Origin: Pseudomonas sp. HR96
GTDB lineage: Bacteria; Pseudomonadota; Gammaproteobacteria; Pseudomonadales; Pseudomonadaceae
Reading direction: 5' to 3'
NCBI RefSeq assembly: GCF_034059295.1
Contig: NZ_CP139141.1
Span: 3,765,001 to 3,829,000 of the forward strand
DNA: 64,000 bases
The notes beneath the pieces are model-generated. The model had not been told where the DNA came from. It did no database searches and saw nothing but the letters and a program-made list of their open reading frames with translations. The translations under genes were made by a program, and so were the position numbers. Of the stretch, positions 24,260 through 32,263 are shown piece by piece. How positions within the stretch are numbered: position 1 is the stretch's first letter; every line of letters starts with the position of its first letter.

Positions 24260-26476
24260 TCAGAAATCAACCGTCCCGGAGAACTTCACCAGGCGCGGAT
24301 CGCCCTGGGTCAGGTAGCCGCCGTTGGCCGAGGCCCAGTAGTTCTTGTCGGTGAGGTTCTCGACGTTGACGCGCAAGGTCACGTCCTTCTGCTCGAGCTT
24401 GAATTTGTAGCGAGCACCGGCATCGAAGCGGTTCCAGGTCGGCAGGCTCAAGGTGTTGGCCTGGTCGGCGTACTGGCCGCCGGTGCGCAGCATGCGCGCG
24501 TTCAGCGCAACGCCATCGAGGCCCGGCACGTCCCAATCGACGCTGGCGTTGAGCTGGAAGGTCGGCACGCCGATGGCGTGGTTGCCGTCGTCGGCGCCGC
24601 CCTGGGTGTTCTGCAGCTCGGACTGCATGCGTGTACCACCGGCCATCAGGCGCAGGCCTTCGACCGGCTCGCCGAACACGCTGAGCTCCACACCGCGGTT
24701 GACCTGGTCGCCGTCCCGCACGAACAGCGAGTAGGCAGTGCCGTTGGCATCGGTCAGGGATTCGGTATAGCCATCGGTCGGCTTCTCGATGCGGAACACC
24801 GCCAGGTTGGCGCCGAACGACTGCATGTCGAGCTTGACCCCCGCCTCGCTCTGCTTGGTGCGGCCCGGAGAGAAGGTGTCGGTGCTGTTGCGCGCGGTGG
24901 CCGACGGCGACGGCCCCTGGGCCAGGCCTTCGATATGGTTGGCGTAGACCGAGAGGTAGTCGGTGGCCTTGTAGACGATGCCGTACACCGGCGAGTTGAT
25001 CGACTTGTCGTATATCGAGCTGCGGGTGCCGTCGCCGGCCAGCTGGGCGCCGTTATAGAAGACGCCGTCATAGCTGTAGCCTTCGACCAGCAGTTGCTGG
25101 CGCCGCAGGCCGGCGGTGACCAGCAGTTTGTCGTCGAAAAAGCCCAGGGTGTCGGAAAGGGCCACGCTGCGGTTGCGGGTCTTGCCGGTGACACCCGGGT
25201 CGCCAAGGTCGCCACCGGTCAGGTAGGCGTCGGTGGGCTTGGCCAGGTCCGGGGTGTGATAGATGTTGGTGGCGCCGGTCGAGTTGTAGAACGCGTAGGC
25301 GTTCTTCTGCTCGGTCCAGATGCTCGACAGGCCAAAGGCGATCTGATGGCTGACCGGCCCGGTCTGCAGCTTGCCGTTGAGGCCCGCCATGACCGTGGTG
25401 TTGTCTTCCTGGTGAGGGATGAACGAGCCGGCGATGCTGGCCGCACCGGTGCTGGCGTTGGTCAGCGACGGGGTGCCGTATTGGCCGGTCTCACGGGTGT
25501 GCTTGGCGCCACCGGCCAGGTAGGCGGTCCAGCTGTCGTTGAGGTCCCATTCGCCGCGCAGCATGCCGAAGGTGTCTTCGGTTTCGGTGTAGGTCCAGTC
25601 CTGGCCATAGTTGTGGCTGGCGCTCGGCGCGTGGGGAATGCTGGTCAGGCCGCTGCCCAGTTGCACCGTGTTGCGCAGGCCGTTGATGCGCTGCTTCTGA
25701 TAGCCGAAGTCGCCGGACAGGCGGAAGTTGTCGCCACGGTAGTCCAGCCCGAGGGTGAACAGCTGGGTGCGCTGGGATTCGTCGTCGATGGCGGTGTCGC
25801 CCTCGCGTTGCGCCAGGTTGACCCGCGCGCCGAAGCGGTTGTCCTCGCCGAAGCGCTGGCCCAGATCGAGGTGCTCGCCAATGCGGCCATCGCTGCTGAT
25901 GTCCTGGGTGTAGCGGCGGATCGGCTCGTCGCCGGCGCGCTTGGGCACCAGGTTGACGCTGCCGCCCAGGCCGGTACCGGTGGGGCTGACGCCGTTGACG
26001 AAGGCGTTCGGGCCCTTGAACACTTCGACCCGCTCCAGCGCGTCGGTGGAGATGATCTGCCGTGGCAGCACGCCGTACAGACCGTTGTAGGAGATGTCGT
26101 CGCTGGCCAGTGGCAGGCCGCGAATCACGAAGACCTGGGACTGGTTGCCATAGCCGAAGGACTCGCGCACCGATGGATCGTTGAGCAGGACGTCGCCGAC
26201 GTTCTCGGCCTGCTGGTCTTCGATCAGCTTGGAGGTGTAGCTGGTCAGGGTGAACGGCACGTCCATATTGTCCTGGTTGCCCAGCACGCCCATCCGCCCG
26301 CCGCGCGCCACCTGGCCACCGGCGTATTCTTCGGGAGTGGAACTGCTGCTCTGTTTCACCGCGTCGGCGTTGATGGCAGTGGCGCCGAGCTGCAGGCTGT
26401 CGTCGGCGTGGGCGCCGAGAGTGACCGAACAGCACAGCGCGAGCAAGGTAGGGCGAGAAGGAAAACGAAGGGCCAT
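24260..26476 (-). CDS. TonB-dependent siderophore receptor
   Basis: Outer-membrane gated barrel of 738 residues that imports a ferric siderophore with TonB energy. Signal peptide: LLALCCSVTLGAHADDS. The plug domain (about residues 55-180) shows FTLTSYTSKLIEDQQAENVG, DVLLNDPSVRESFGYGNQSQ, FVIRGLPLASDDISYNGLYG and RVEVFKGPNAFVNG. The barrel ends with a terminal Phe (GDPRLVKFSGTVDF), the usual outer-membrane insertion signal. A possible TonB box lies in LGATAINADAV. The closest types are FcuA/FhuE-like hydroxamate or ferrichrome receptors (inference). There is no adjacent sigma/anti-sigma pair; a Fur-like site lies 53 bp upstream of the start. It appears to be a single-gene unit. Confidence 0.9.
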   Translation of the reverse strand: MALRFPSRPTLLALCCSVTLGAHADDSLQLGATAINADAVKQSSSSTPEEYAGGQVARGGRMGVLGNQDNMDVPFTLTSYTSKLIEDQQAENVGDVLLNDPSVRESFGYGNQSQVFVIRGLPLASDDISYNGLYGVLPRQIISTDALERVEVFKGPNAFVNGVSPTGTGLGGSVNLVPKRAGDEPIRRYTQDISSDGRIGEHLDLGQRFGEDNRFGARVNLAQREGDTAIDDESQRTQLFTLGLDYRGDNFRLSGDFGYQKQRINGLRNTVQLGSGLTSIPHAPSASHNYGQDWTYTETEDTFGMLRGEWDLNDSWTAYLAGGAKHTRETGQYGTPSLTNASTGAASIAGSFIPHQEDNTTVMAGLNGKLQTGPVSHQIAFGLSSIWTEQKNAYAFYNSTGATNIYHTPDLAKPTDAYLTGGDLGDPGVTGKTRNRSVALSDTLGFFDDKLLVTAGLRRQQLLVEGYSYDGVFYNGAQLAGDGTRSSIYDKSINSPVYGIVYKATDYLSVYANHIEGLAQGPSPSATARNSTDTFSPGRTKQSEAGVKLDMQSFGANLAVFRIEKPTDGYTESLTDANGTAYSLFVRDGDQVNRGVELSVFGEPVEGLRLMAGGTRMQSELQNTQGGADDGNHAIGVPTFQLNASVDWDVPGLDGVALNARMLRTGGQYADQANTLSLPTWNRFDAGARYKFKLEQKDVTLRVNVENLTDKNYWASANGGYLTQGDPRLVKFSGTVDF

Positions 26477-26528
26477 GGAGGGGGTTCCGGCAAAGGCTCA
26501 TGAAATGTGAAGAGCCCTCCGTGGCGCA

Positions 26529-26543
26529 TGAGAACGTGTCTCA
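26529..26543 (-). promoter_or_regulatory. Fur-box-like dyad upstream of the TonB receptor
   Basis: TGAGAACGTGTCTCA has perfect TGAGA/TCTCA arms and resembles the 7-1-7 Fur core (TGAGAATnATTCTCA) with three differences in the centre. It lies 53 bp upstream of the receptor start in an AT-rich promoter region, where iron repression would be expected. Confidence 0.35.
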
Positions 26544-26722
26544 ACTGCGCCTATGCTATCAGGGGTTGTTGGGAATTGTTACTATTCTATGACTTTTATT
26601 TCATGAATATTTGACGCAGCCGGCGCGCGCCTTGGCCGGTCGTGCCGAGCGTGGCCTGGCCCGGCACTGCCGGTGCTGAGCTTCGCCCACGCGCTGATTC
26701 AGGTTCACCGCGCAAGGTACCG

Positions 26723-28072
26723 CTAGGTGCGTGCCAGCTGCAGTTTTTTCAGCGTGCCCATGCTTAGAAACGCCAGGGCACCGAGCAGTGCGTGCCCGGC
26801 CACCACGTACAGCGCGCCTTCGAATGAGCCGGTGGTCTGCACGATGTAGCCGATGATCACCGGGGTAATGATTCCGGAGATATTGCCGAACATGTTGAAC
26901 AGGCCGCCGGCCATGCCGGTGATCTCCTTGGGCGCTGTGTCCGACACCAGCGTCCAATCCACCGCAACTACGCCTTTGCCGAAGATCGCCAGCGACATCA
27001 GCAAGGTCACCACCCACACCGAGTCGGTGTAGTTGCACAGCACCAGGGTTGCGCCCACGCTCATGCCGCACACCAGCGGGATCTTGCGCGCGGCGCTCAG
27101 GGAGAAGCCCTTGCGCAGGAGCACGTCGCACACCGCGCCGCCGGTCAACGCGCCCAGCAGGCCGCAGATGCCGGGTATGGCGGCGATGGCCCCGGCCTCC
27201 ATGATGTTCAGGCCACGGCCCTTGACCAGGTAGATGGGGAACCAGGTCAGAAAGAAATACTGCAGGGAAGTGTCGCAGTATTTGCCGAGGTAGATCGACC
27301 ACATCATGGGGCTCCTGAGCAGTACCTTGAGGTCGCCCAGCCGCGGCTTGAAGGCACCGGCAACTCTCGGCCTGTCCATGTCCACCTCGGCGCCGCCACT
27401 GCGGATGTGCTCAAGCTCCGCGTCGTTGACCCACGGGTGGTCTCCTGGTGCGCGCACCAGCTTGAACCAGATCAGGCTGACCAGAATGCCCAGGCCGCCC
27501 ATGAACCAGTACACGTGTTCCCAGCCATAATGATGGGCGATAAAGCCCATGGCCGGCGCCAGCAACACCACCGAAAGGTACATCGAGGAGTTGTAGATCA
27601 CCGTGGCCAGCCCGCGCTCCTGCAAGGGGAACCAGGCTGCGACGATACGGTTGTTGGCCGGGTACACCGGGGCCTCGATCAGGCCGAGCAAAAAGCGCAG
27701 GGCGAACAGCGTGGCCACGGCCAGGGGCACGCTGAGAAAGCCGATCAGGCCCTGGGCCACGGTGATGGCCGACCAGAGAAACAGCGAGGTGCCGTAGACC
27801 CGCGCCGAGCCGAACTTGTCCAGCAACCAGCCGCCAGGCAGCTGACCCAGCACGTAGGCCCAGGCAAACGCCGAGAAGATATAGCCCAGGGTCAGCGAGT
27901 CGATGCCCAGCACCCCGGTCAGCGCACTGCCGGTGATGGACAGTGTGGCGCGGTCGCCCACGTTGATGGCGGTGACGATGAACAGCATGGCGAGGATGCC
28001 GTAGCGCATCCTGCTGCGCACGCAGGTGCCGACGGCAGGCGCCGCGGCGCCCGTCAGGGAAGAGTTTTTCAC
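26723..28072 (-). CDS. MFS transporter, galactarate/glucarate (GudP/GarP-like) family
   Basis: Inner-membrane symporter of 449 residues with 12 expected helices and a long central loop. The anion:cation symporter features are the early NVGDRATLSI region, FLLGLIEAPVYPANNRIVAA between helices 3 and 4, and AWFPLQERGLATVIYNSSMY. The start at ATG 28072 has AAGGA five bases upstream. It follows the talarate/galactarate dehydratase gene by 95 bp on the same strand and is probably cotranscribed with it. Uptake of galactarate, talarate or glucarate is inferred from family and neighbour. Confidence 0.9.
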   Translation of the reverse strand: MKNSSLTGAAAPAVGTCVRSRMRYGILAMLFIVTAINVGDRATLSITGSALTGVLGIDSLTLGYIFSAFAWAYVLGQLPGGWLLDKFGSARVYGTSLFLWSAITVAQGLIGFLSVPLAVATLFALRFLLGLIEAPVYPANNRIVAAWFPLQERGLATVIYNSSMYLSVVLLAPAMGFIAHHYGWEHVYWFMGGLGILVSLIWFKLVRAPGDHPWVNDAELEHIRSGGAEVDMDRPRVAGAFKPRLGDLKVLLRSPMMWSIYLGKYCDTSLQYFFLTWFPIYLVKGRGLNIMEAGAIAAIPGICGLLGALTGGAVCDVLLRKGFSLSAARKIPLVCGMSVGATLVLCNYTDSVWVVTLLMSLAIFGKGVVAVDWTLVSDTAPKEITGMAGGLFNMFGNISGIITPVIIGYIVQTTGSFEGALYVVAGHALLGALAFLSMGTLKKLQLART

Positions 28073-28167
28073 ATGAATGTCCTTGAGTTGTTGTTATGCA
28101 GGGGGTCATGTTGGCCGTGGAAAGTCGGTGATTGCCGCCCGCGACAAGGCCGCAAGCGAGCACCGGA

Positions 28168-29328
28168 TCAGCCGCGCTTGCCCACTTCGAACTGCTGCGC
28201 CGTCCACCCCGCCACTCGCTCGCTCAGCGACAGGCCAAGGCCGGGGCGCCTGGGCACCTGCATGCGACCATCGCGCGTTTCCAGGCGCTCGTTGAACAAC
28301 GGTTCCAGCCATTCGAAGTGTTCCACCCAAGGCTCGGTGGGATAGGCCGCCGCCAGGTGCACATGCAGTTCCATGGCAAAGTGTGGCGCGAGCATCAGCC
28401 CGGCCTGCTCGGCCATGGCAGCAACCTTAAGGTATGGCGTGATACCGCCGACCCGGGGTGCATCGGGCATCAGGAAATCGGCACCCCGCAGTTTGATGAA
28501 CTCGGCATGCTCGGCAACGCTGGTGAGCATCTCCCCGGTGGCGATCGGCGTGTCGAACTGCCGGGCCAGCGCGGCGTGGCCCTCGGCGTCGTAGCAGTCC
28601 AGCGGCTCCTCGATCCAGATCAGGTTGAACTCTTCGAAACGCCGGCACATCCGCTGGGCGGTCGGGCGGTCCCATTGCTGGTTGGCGTCGACCATCAACG
28701 GGAAGTGCTCGCCCAGGTGTTTGCGCACTGTGGCCACGCGATGCAGGTCGAGGGCGCTGTCGGGTTGACCCACCTTCAGCTTGATACCGCCGATACCCTT
28801 TTCCCGAGACAGGTCGGTGTTGTCCAGCAGTTGTTCGAGCGGCGTGTGCAGGAAGCCTCCCGAGGTGTTGTAGCAGCGCACCGAATCGCGCTGGGCGCCC
28901 AGCAGGCGCGCCAGCGAGAGGTTGGCGCGTTTGGCCTTGAGGTCCCAGAGCGCGACGTCGAAGGCGCCGATGGCCTGAGTCGACAGGCCACTGCGGCCCA
29001 CCGAAGCGCCGGCCCAGCACAGCTGGGTCCACAGCTTGGCAATGTCGCTGGGGTTCTCCCCTATCAGCCCCGGCGCCAGTTCGCAGGCATGGGCGAACTG
29101 GCCGGGCCCGCCGGCGCGCTTGGAATAGCTGAAACCCAGGCCGTCGTGGCCGTCCTGCGTCTGGATCTCGACGAACAGCATGGCGATTTCGGTCATCGGC
29201 TTCTGCCGCCCGGTCAGCACCTTGGCGTCGCTGATCGGGTTGGCCAGCGGCAGGAACACGGAAGAAACACGCAGCCAGGCGATGCGGTCGTCATCGGCGC
29301 AGCTTAGCGGGGTCTGAGCGGTGGGCAT
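28168..29328 (-). CDS. L-talarate/galactarate dehydratase-like enolase-superfamily enzyme
   Basis: Cytosolic Mg-dependent acid-sugar dehydratase of 386 residues in the mandelate racemase subgroup. The KxK base motif is IKLKVGQ near residue 183. Metal ligands lie in PLMVDANQQWD, LIWIEEPLD and ATGEMLTS, and the catalytic His in LMLAPHFAMELHVHL. These match the TalrD/GalrD family more closely than classical GudD. The start at ATG 29328 has AAGGA upstream; the 22 extra upstream codons cover an operator and are excluded. It sits in a transporter-dehydratase-LacI module. The product would be a 5-keto-4-deoxy-aldarate, whose further catabolic genes are not in the window. Confidence 0.88.
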   Translation of the reverse strand: MPTAQTPLSCADDDRIAWLRVSSVFLPLANPISDAKVLTGRQKPMTEIAMLFVEIQTQDGHDGLGFSYSKRAGGPGQFAHACELAPGLIGENPSDIAKLWTQLCWAGASVGRSGLSTQAIGAFDVALWDLKAKRANLSLARLLGAQRDSVRCYNTSGGFLHTPLEQLLDNTDLSREKGIGGIKLKVGQPDSALDLHRVATVRKHLGEHFPLMVDANQQWDRPTAQRMCRRFEEFNLIWIEEPLDCYDAEGHAALARQFDTPIATGEMLTSVAEHAEFIKLRGADFLMPDAPRVGGITPYLKVAAMAEQAGLMLAPHFAMELHVHLAAAYPTEPWVEHFEWLEPLFNERLETRDGRMQVPRRPGLGLSLSERVAGWTAQQFEVGKRG

Positions 29329-29376
29329 GACAGTTTTCCTTGTTATGAGTAATGGCAGCAATGACGGCAGGTTGAT

Positions 29377-29390
29377 TGATTGCGCAATCA
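29377..29390. promoter_or_regulatory. LacI-type operator, copy 1
   Basis: TGATTGCGCAATCA is a perfect 14-bp palindrome with the central CG typical of LacI/GalR sites, 49 bp upstream of the dehydratase start. An identical copy lies at 29443-29456. Confidence 0.7.
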
Positions 29391-29442
29391 TCAATCAGCC
29401 AAAAGAACGGGCTGGGCAGCCCGACTGCTGAAAATCCTACAG

Positions 29443-29456
29443 TGATTGCGCAATCA
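29443..29456. promoter_or_regulatory. LacI-type operator, copy 2
   Basis: Second exact copy of TGATTGCGCAATCA, 66 bp (about six helical turns) from the first. The two copies lie in the gap between the dehydratase start and the stop of the lacI-type gene, so looping repression of the catabolic operon is plausible. Confidence 0.7.
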
Positions 29457-29495
29457 TTCAAGGTACCGTTCGTCGCTGGACCCGCAACACCAAGC

Positions 29496-30545
29496 TCAGG
29501 TGCTTTGTCGGTCGATCAGGGTGAAGCCGGTGTCGATGCGCACCGGGCCGGCGCTGCGCAGTGGATCTTTGAAGCACTCGAGCAAGGCTGATGCCACCTG
29601 CTGGCCAATCTTGTGGCCGTCGACCCGTACGGTGGAGAGTGCCGGGTAGACCTGCGCAGCGCTGCTGAGGTCGCCGAAGCCCATCACCGCCAGTTGCCCG
29701 GGCACCTGCAAGCCACGGCTCGCCGCTTCGGCCAATACGCCTTGAGCGATGGTGTCGGAGCTGCACACCACCACGTCGGGCGACGCGCCCTGCTCGAGCA
29801 GCTGACGCAGGCCGGCGCGGCCGACTTCTAGGGTCGCCGGAGGTGTCAGTACCTGCATCGGCACCGCGTCGTGCCCCTGGCGCTGCAGTTCTGCGATCAG
29901 GCTGTGGCACCGGCGCAGGCCGCGTGGATCGCCGATGGTGACCACGGCAAAACGCCGGTAGCCCTTGGCCAGGAGATGCTGTGCGGTGGCCTGCCCTACC
30001 CCTTCGTGGGAAAAGCCGACGAGCATGTCCACTGGGTCTTCACTGAGGTCCCAGGCTTCGACCACCGGAATGCCCGACTGCGCCAGGCGCAAGCGGCTGG
30101 ATTCTGTGTGCAGGGTGCCCGTCAGAACGATGCCGTCGGGGCGCCGACCCAGTACGGCCTCCAACAGTTTCTCCTCCTGCTCGGCGGAGTACCCGGTGAG
30201 GCCCAGCAGGGTCTGGTAGCCGGCCTCGGTGAGGCGGTCCATCAGCGCCTGCACGGTGTCGGCGAAGATCGAGTTGGCGATGGTCGGCAGGAAAATCGCC
30301 ACCAGGCGGCTCTTGTTGCTCGCCAGGCCGCCGGCGAGCATATTCGACACGTAGCCGGTCTGGCGCACCGCTGCCATGACCTTCTCACGGGCCTTTTCGC
30401 TGACCACTTCGGGCCGGTGCAGCGCGCGTGACACAGTGATCGGCGACACTCCGGCCACCTTGGCCACATCGATCAGGGTCAGGTTGGCAGCTTTTTTCGG
30501 GGCGGATGCAGCGTCAGTCGGGGTGCCAGCGGTTTTCTTGACCAT
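29496..30545 (-). CDS. LacI/GalR-family regulator of the acid-sugar module
   Basis: Repressor of about 349 residues starting MVKKTAGTPTDAASAPKK. The LacI helix-turn-helix is LTLIDVAKVAGVSPITVSRA, with the hinge QTGYVSNMLAGGLASNKS, followed by a periplasmic-binding-protein-like effector domain (VAIFLPTIANSIFADTV, GIVLTGTLHTE, GFGDLSSAAQVYPALSTVRV). ATG 30545 gives the standard LacI length plus a short lysine/alanine-rich leader; the longer upstream frame is not supported by a ribosome binding site. It lies upstream of the dehydratase and transporter genes on the same strand, with two palindromes in between. The inducer is probably galactarate, talarate or a derivative (inference). Confidence 0.88.
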   Translation of the reverse strand: MVKKTAGTPTDAASAPKKAANLTLIDVAKVAGVSPITVSRALHRPEVVSEKAREKVMAAVRQTGYVSNMLAGGLASNKSRLVAIFLPTIANSIFADTVQALMDRLTEAGYQTLLGLTGYSAEQEEKLLEAVLGRRPDGIVLTGTLHTESSRLRLAQSGIPVVEAWDLSEDPVDMLVGFSHEGVGQATAQHLLAKGYRRFAVVTIGDPRGLRRCHSLIAELQRQGHDAVPMQVLTPPATLEVGRAGLRQLLEQGASPDVVVCSSDTIAQGVLAEAASRGLQVPGQLAVMGFGDLSSAAQVYPALSTVRVDGHKIGQQVASALLECFKDPLRSAGPVRIDTGFTLIDRQST

Positions 30546-30660
30546 GTCGTCAGGTGGCTCGTCGTTGCTAGGGTTGGGCTCGGCGCGGGATCTATACGAT
30601 ACTCCGTTCTGCACCATTTTCCCGCCCGGGCCTGCAACCCGACACCTCACAGGAGCCAGC

Positions 30661-31311
30661 ATGTATCCCCAACAGCGATTCGCCGCTTTTCTCTTCGATA
30701 TGGACGGCACCCTGCTCACTTCCATCGCCTCGGCCGAAAGGGTCTGGTCGCGCTGGGCCGAGCGCCATGGGCTGGACGTCGCCGCCTTCCTGCCGACCAT
30801 TCATGGTGTGCAGGGCGTCGAGACGATTCGCCGGCAGAACCTGCCCGGCATCGACCCGCACGCCGAGGCCCAGGGTGTGCTCGAGGAGGAGATGCGCGAC
30901 ACCGAAGGTACCGCCGCCATCGACGGCATCCTGGCCTTCCTCGAAAGCCTGCCGCCCGAGCGCTGGGCCATCGTCACCTCGGCGCCGCGAGCGCTGGCAC
31001 TGCTGCGCCTGAAAGCGGCGGGCATCGAACCGCCAGCGCTGCTGATCACCGCCGAAGACGCCCCGCGTGGCAAGCCGGCCCCCGACTGCTTCCTGCTGGC
31101 CGCCGAGCGTCTGGGCGTCGACATTCGCCAATGCCTGGTGTTCGAGGATGCACCGGCCGGCATCACTGCCGCCCAGGCCGCTGGCGCCAAGGTGGCGGTG
31201 ATCACTGCCACCCACAGCCATCCGCTGGACACCGAGCACCCGCGCCTGAACGACTACGCGGGCTATCGGGTCAGCGTCAACGAAGATGGGCTGGAACTGC
31301 ACCCGGTTTGA
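30661..31311 (+). CDS. HAD-superfamily (subfamily IA) sugar-phosphatase-like hydrolase
   Basis: Cytosolic phosphatase of 216 residues. HAD motif I is FLFDMDGTLLTS (nucleophile Asp13, Asp15), motif II is WAIVTSAPRA, motif III Lys is in RGKPAPDCFLLAA, and motif IV is CLVFEDAPAGITAA. The architecture matches YfbT/YqaB/GppA-type enzymes that dephosphorylate sugar phosphates or glycerol phosphate. AGGAG stands upstream of ATG 30661. It is divergent from the LacI-type gene with a 115-bp gap; a strong bidirectional terminator follows. The substrate is not determinable. Confidence 0.87.
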   Translation: MYPQQRFAAFLFDMDGTLLTSIASAERVWSRWAERHGLDVAAFLPTIHGVQGVETIRRQNLPGIDPHAEAQGVLEEEMRDTEGTAAIDGILAFLESLPPERWAIVTSAPRALALLRLKAAGIEPPALLITAEDAPRGKPAPDCFLLAAERLGVDIRQCLVFEDAPAGITAAQAAGAKVAVITATHSHPLDTEHPRLNDYAGYRVSVNEDGLELHPV

Positions 31312-31318
31312 TCGGGAC

Positions 31319-31357
31319 GAAAAAAAAGCGCGCCTTGCACAAGGCGCGCTTTTTTTC
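31319..31357. terminator. Bidirectional Rho-independent terminator
   Basis: A 9-bp stem GCGCGCCTT/AAGGCGCGC (31328-31336 and 31341-31349, loop gcac) is flanked by an A-run on the left and a T-run on the right. It terminates the HAD gene on the plus strand and the small membrane-protein gene on the minus strand. Confidence 0.92.
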
Positions 31358-31377
31358 GTTTGACGTGCCAGCGAGCA

Positions 31378-31662
31378 TTAAAGAACCTGCTGGTCGACCA
31401 TCATCGAGTGCACCACGAAGTCTTTCTGCTGCGGGGTCAGGCCATCCCAGATGTGCACCTTGGCGTAGTAACCCAGGCCGCCGGCGATGTACAGGGCCAG
31501 CGCCGCGATGATCATCACCGCGCTTTTGCTGAACCCATCGGTGTCGTCGACAGCATTGTCATTTTGAGTCAGAACCGCCGAATCGCGACGGATCGACGCA
31601 ATACCAGCGGAAACACGCTTGAACGCTTGGGAAAGCAGCATCAAGACCAGGCGCAGCAACAT
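31378..31662 (-). CDS. Small single-span membrane protein, unknown
   Basis: A 94-residue protein from ATG 31662 with AGAGG nine bases upstream; the longer frame has no such site. An N-terminal amphipathic or hydrophobic segment (LLRLVLMLLSQAFKRVSAGI) is followed by a polar linker and one clear membrane helix (SAVMIIAALALYIAGGLGYY). The C-terminal tail is DGLTPQQKDFVVHSMMVDQQ. The gene lies between two good terminators, so it is probably a single transcription unit. No family recognised. Confidence 0.7.
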   Translation of the reverse strand: MLLRLVLMLLSQAFKRVSAGIASIRRDSAVLTQNDNAVDDTDGFSKSAVMIIAALALYIAGGLGYYAKVHIWDGLTPQQKDFVVHSMMVDQQVL

Positions 31663-31729
31663 GGTGTGGAACCTCTCGGGGAATGGTTTAAAGCGGATCA
31701 AAGGTTTGGCAAAGCGTAAAACGCAAAAA

Positions 31730-31757
31730 GCCCGTCTAGTGGACGGGCCTTTATTAT
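31730..31757. terminator. Rho-independent terminator downstream of mop
   Basis: GCCCGTC (31730-31736), loop tagtg, GACGGGC (31742-31748), with T-rich sequence to the right and an A-run to the left. On the minus strand the hairpin is followed by TTTTT, terminating the Mop gene. Confidence 0.8.
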
Positions 31758-31881
31758 TGGGTGGGTCAGCTCATACAGTTGTACGATGACTGCCTTGGTG
31801 CCCATTCTACGCAACCTTCGGTAACATGTTCAAATGAAAATGTAACCTTTGACCCCCTTCCTCGACAGAAGGTTAGCTGGC

Positions 31882-32097
31882 TCACAATTTGGCGATGGAA
31901 ACCTCGGTGGATTTCACGAAGGCGATGACTTCGCTGCCGACGACCAGCTCCAGTTCATGGACCGAACGAGTAGTGATGACGGAAGTGACGATACCGGCAG
32001 GGGTCTGCACGTCGATCTCGGAGACCACAGGACCTTCAATGATTTCCTTGACGGTGCCGCGGAACTGGTTACGAACGTTGATAGCCTTGATGGTCAT
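31882..32097 (-). CDS. Molbindin-type Mop-domain protein
   Basis: A 71-residue single Mop/TOBE-like domain protein that binds molybdate or molybdopterin in the cytosol. The family pattern is complete: KAINVRNQFRGTVKEIIEGP, then VSEIDVQTPAGIVTSVITTR and SVHELELVVGSEVIAFVKST. GGGAGC precedes ATG 32097. Such molbindins usually act as molybdate storage or buffering proteins. No modABC genes adjoin it here. Confidence 0.9.
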   Translation of the reverse strand: MTIKAINVRNQFRGTVKEIIEGPVVSEIDVQTPAGIVTSVITTRSVHELELVVGSEVIAFVKSTEVSIAKL

Positions 32098-32202
32098 GGA
32101 CGGTGCTCCCTGTGGATGTGAAACAAGGATGCGCCGCTTCTCTGATATTTAAAAAGAATAAATAGGCAGATGGTTATAACCGTTTTAACGTAGAACCTTG
32201 GG

Positions 32203-32255
32203 CCCCAACTTGCTGGGAACCGTGAGCGCCGGTTCCCGAGCAAGCTTGGTCCTAC
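32203..32255. repeat. REP-like imperfect inverted repeat
   Basis: ccaacttgctgggaacc on the left pairs with ggttcccgagcaagcttgg on the right, forming an imperfect hairpin just after the adenylate-kinase-like gene. The right half, gttcccgagcaagcttggtc, is the same element as at 24204-24227. There is no T-run. Confidence 0.65.
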
Positions 32256-32263
32256 CTCACTGC

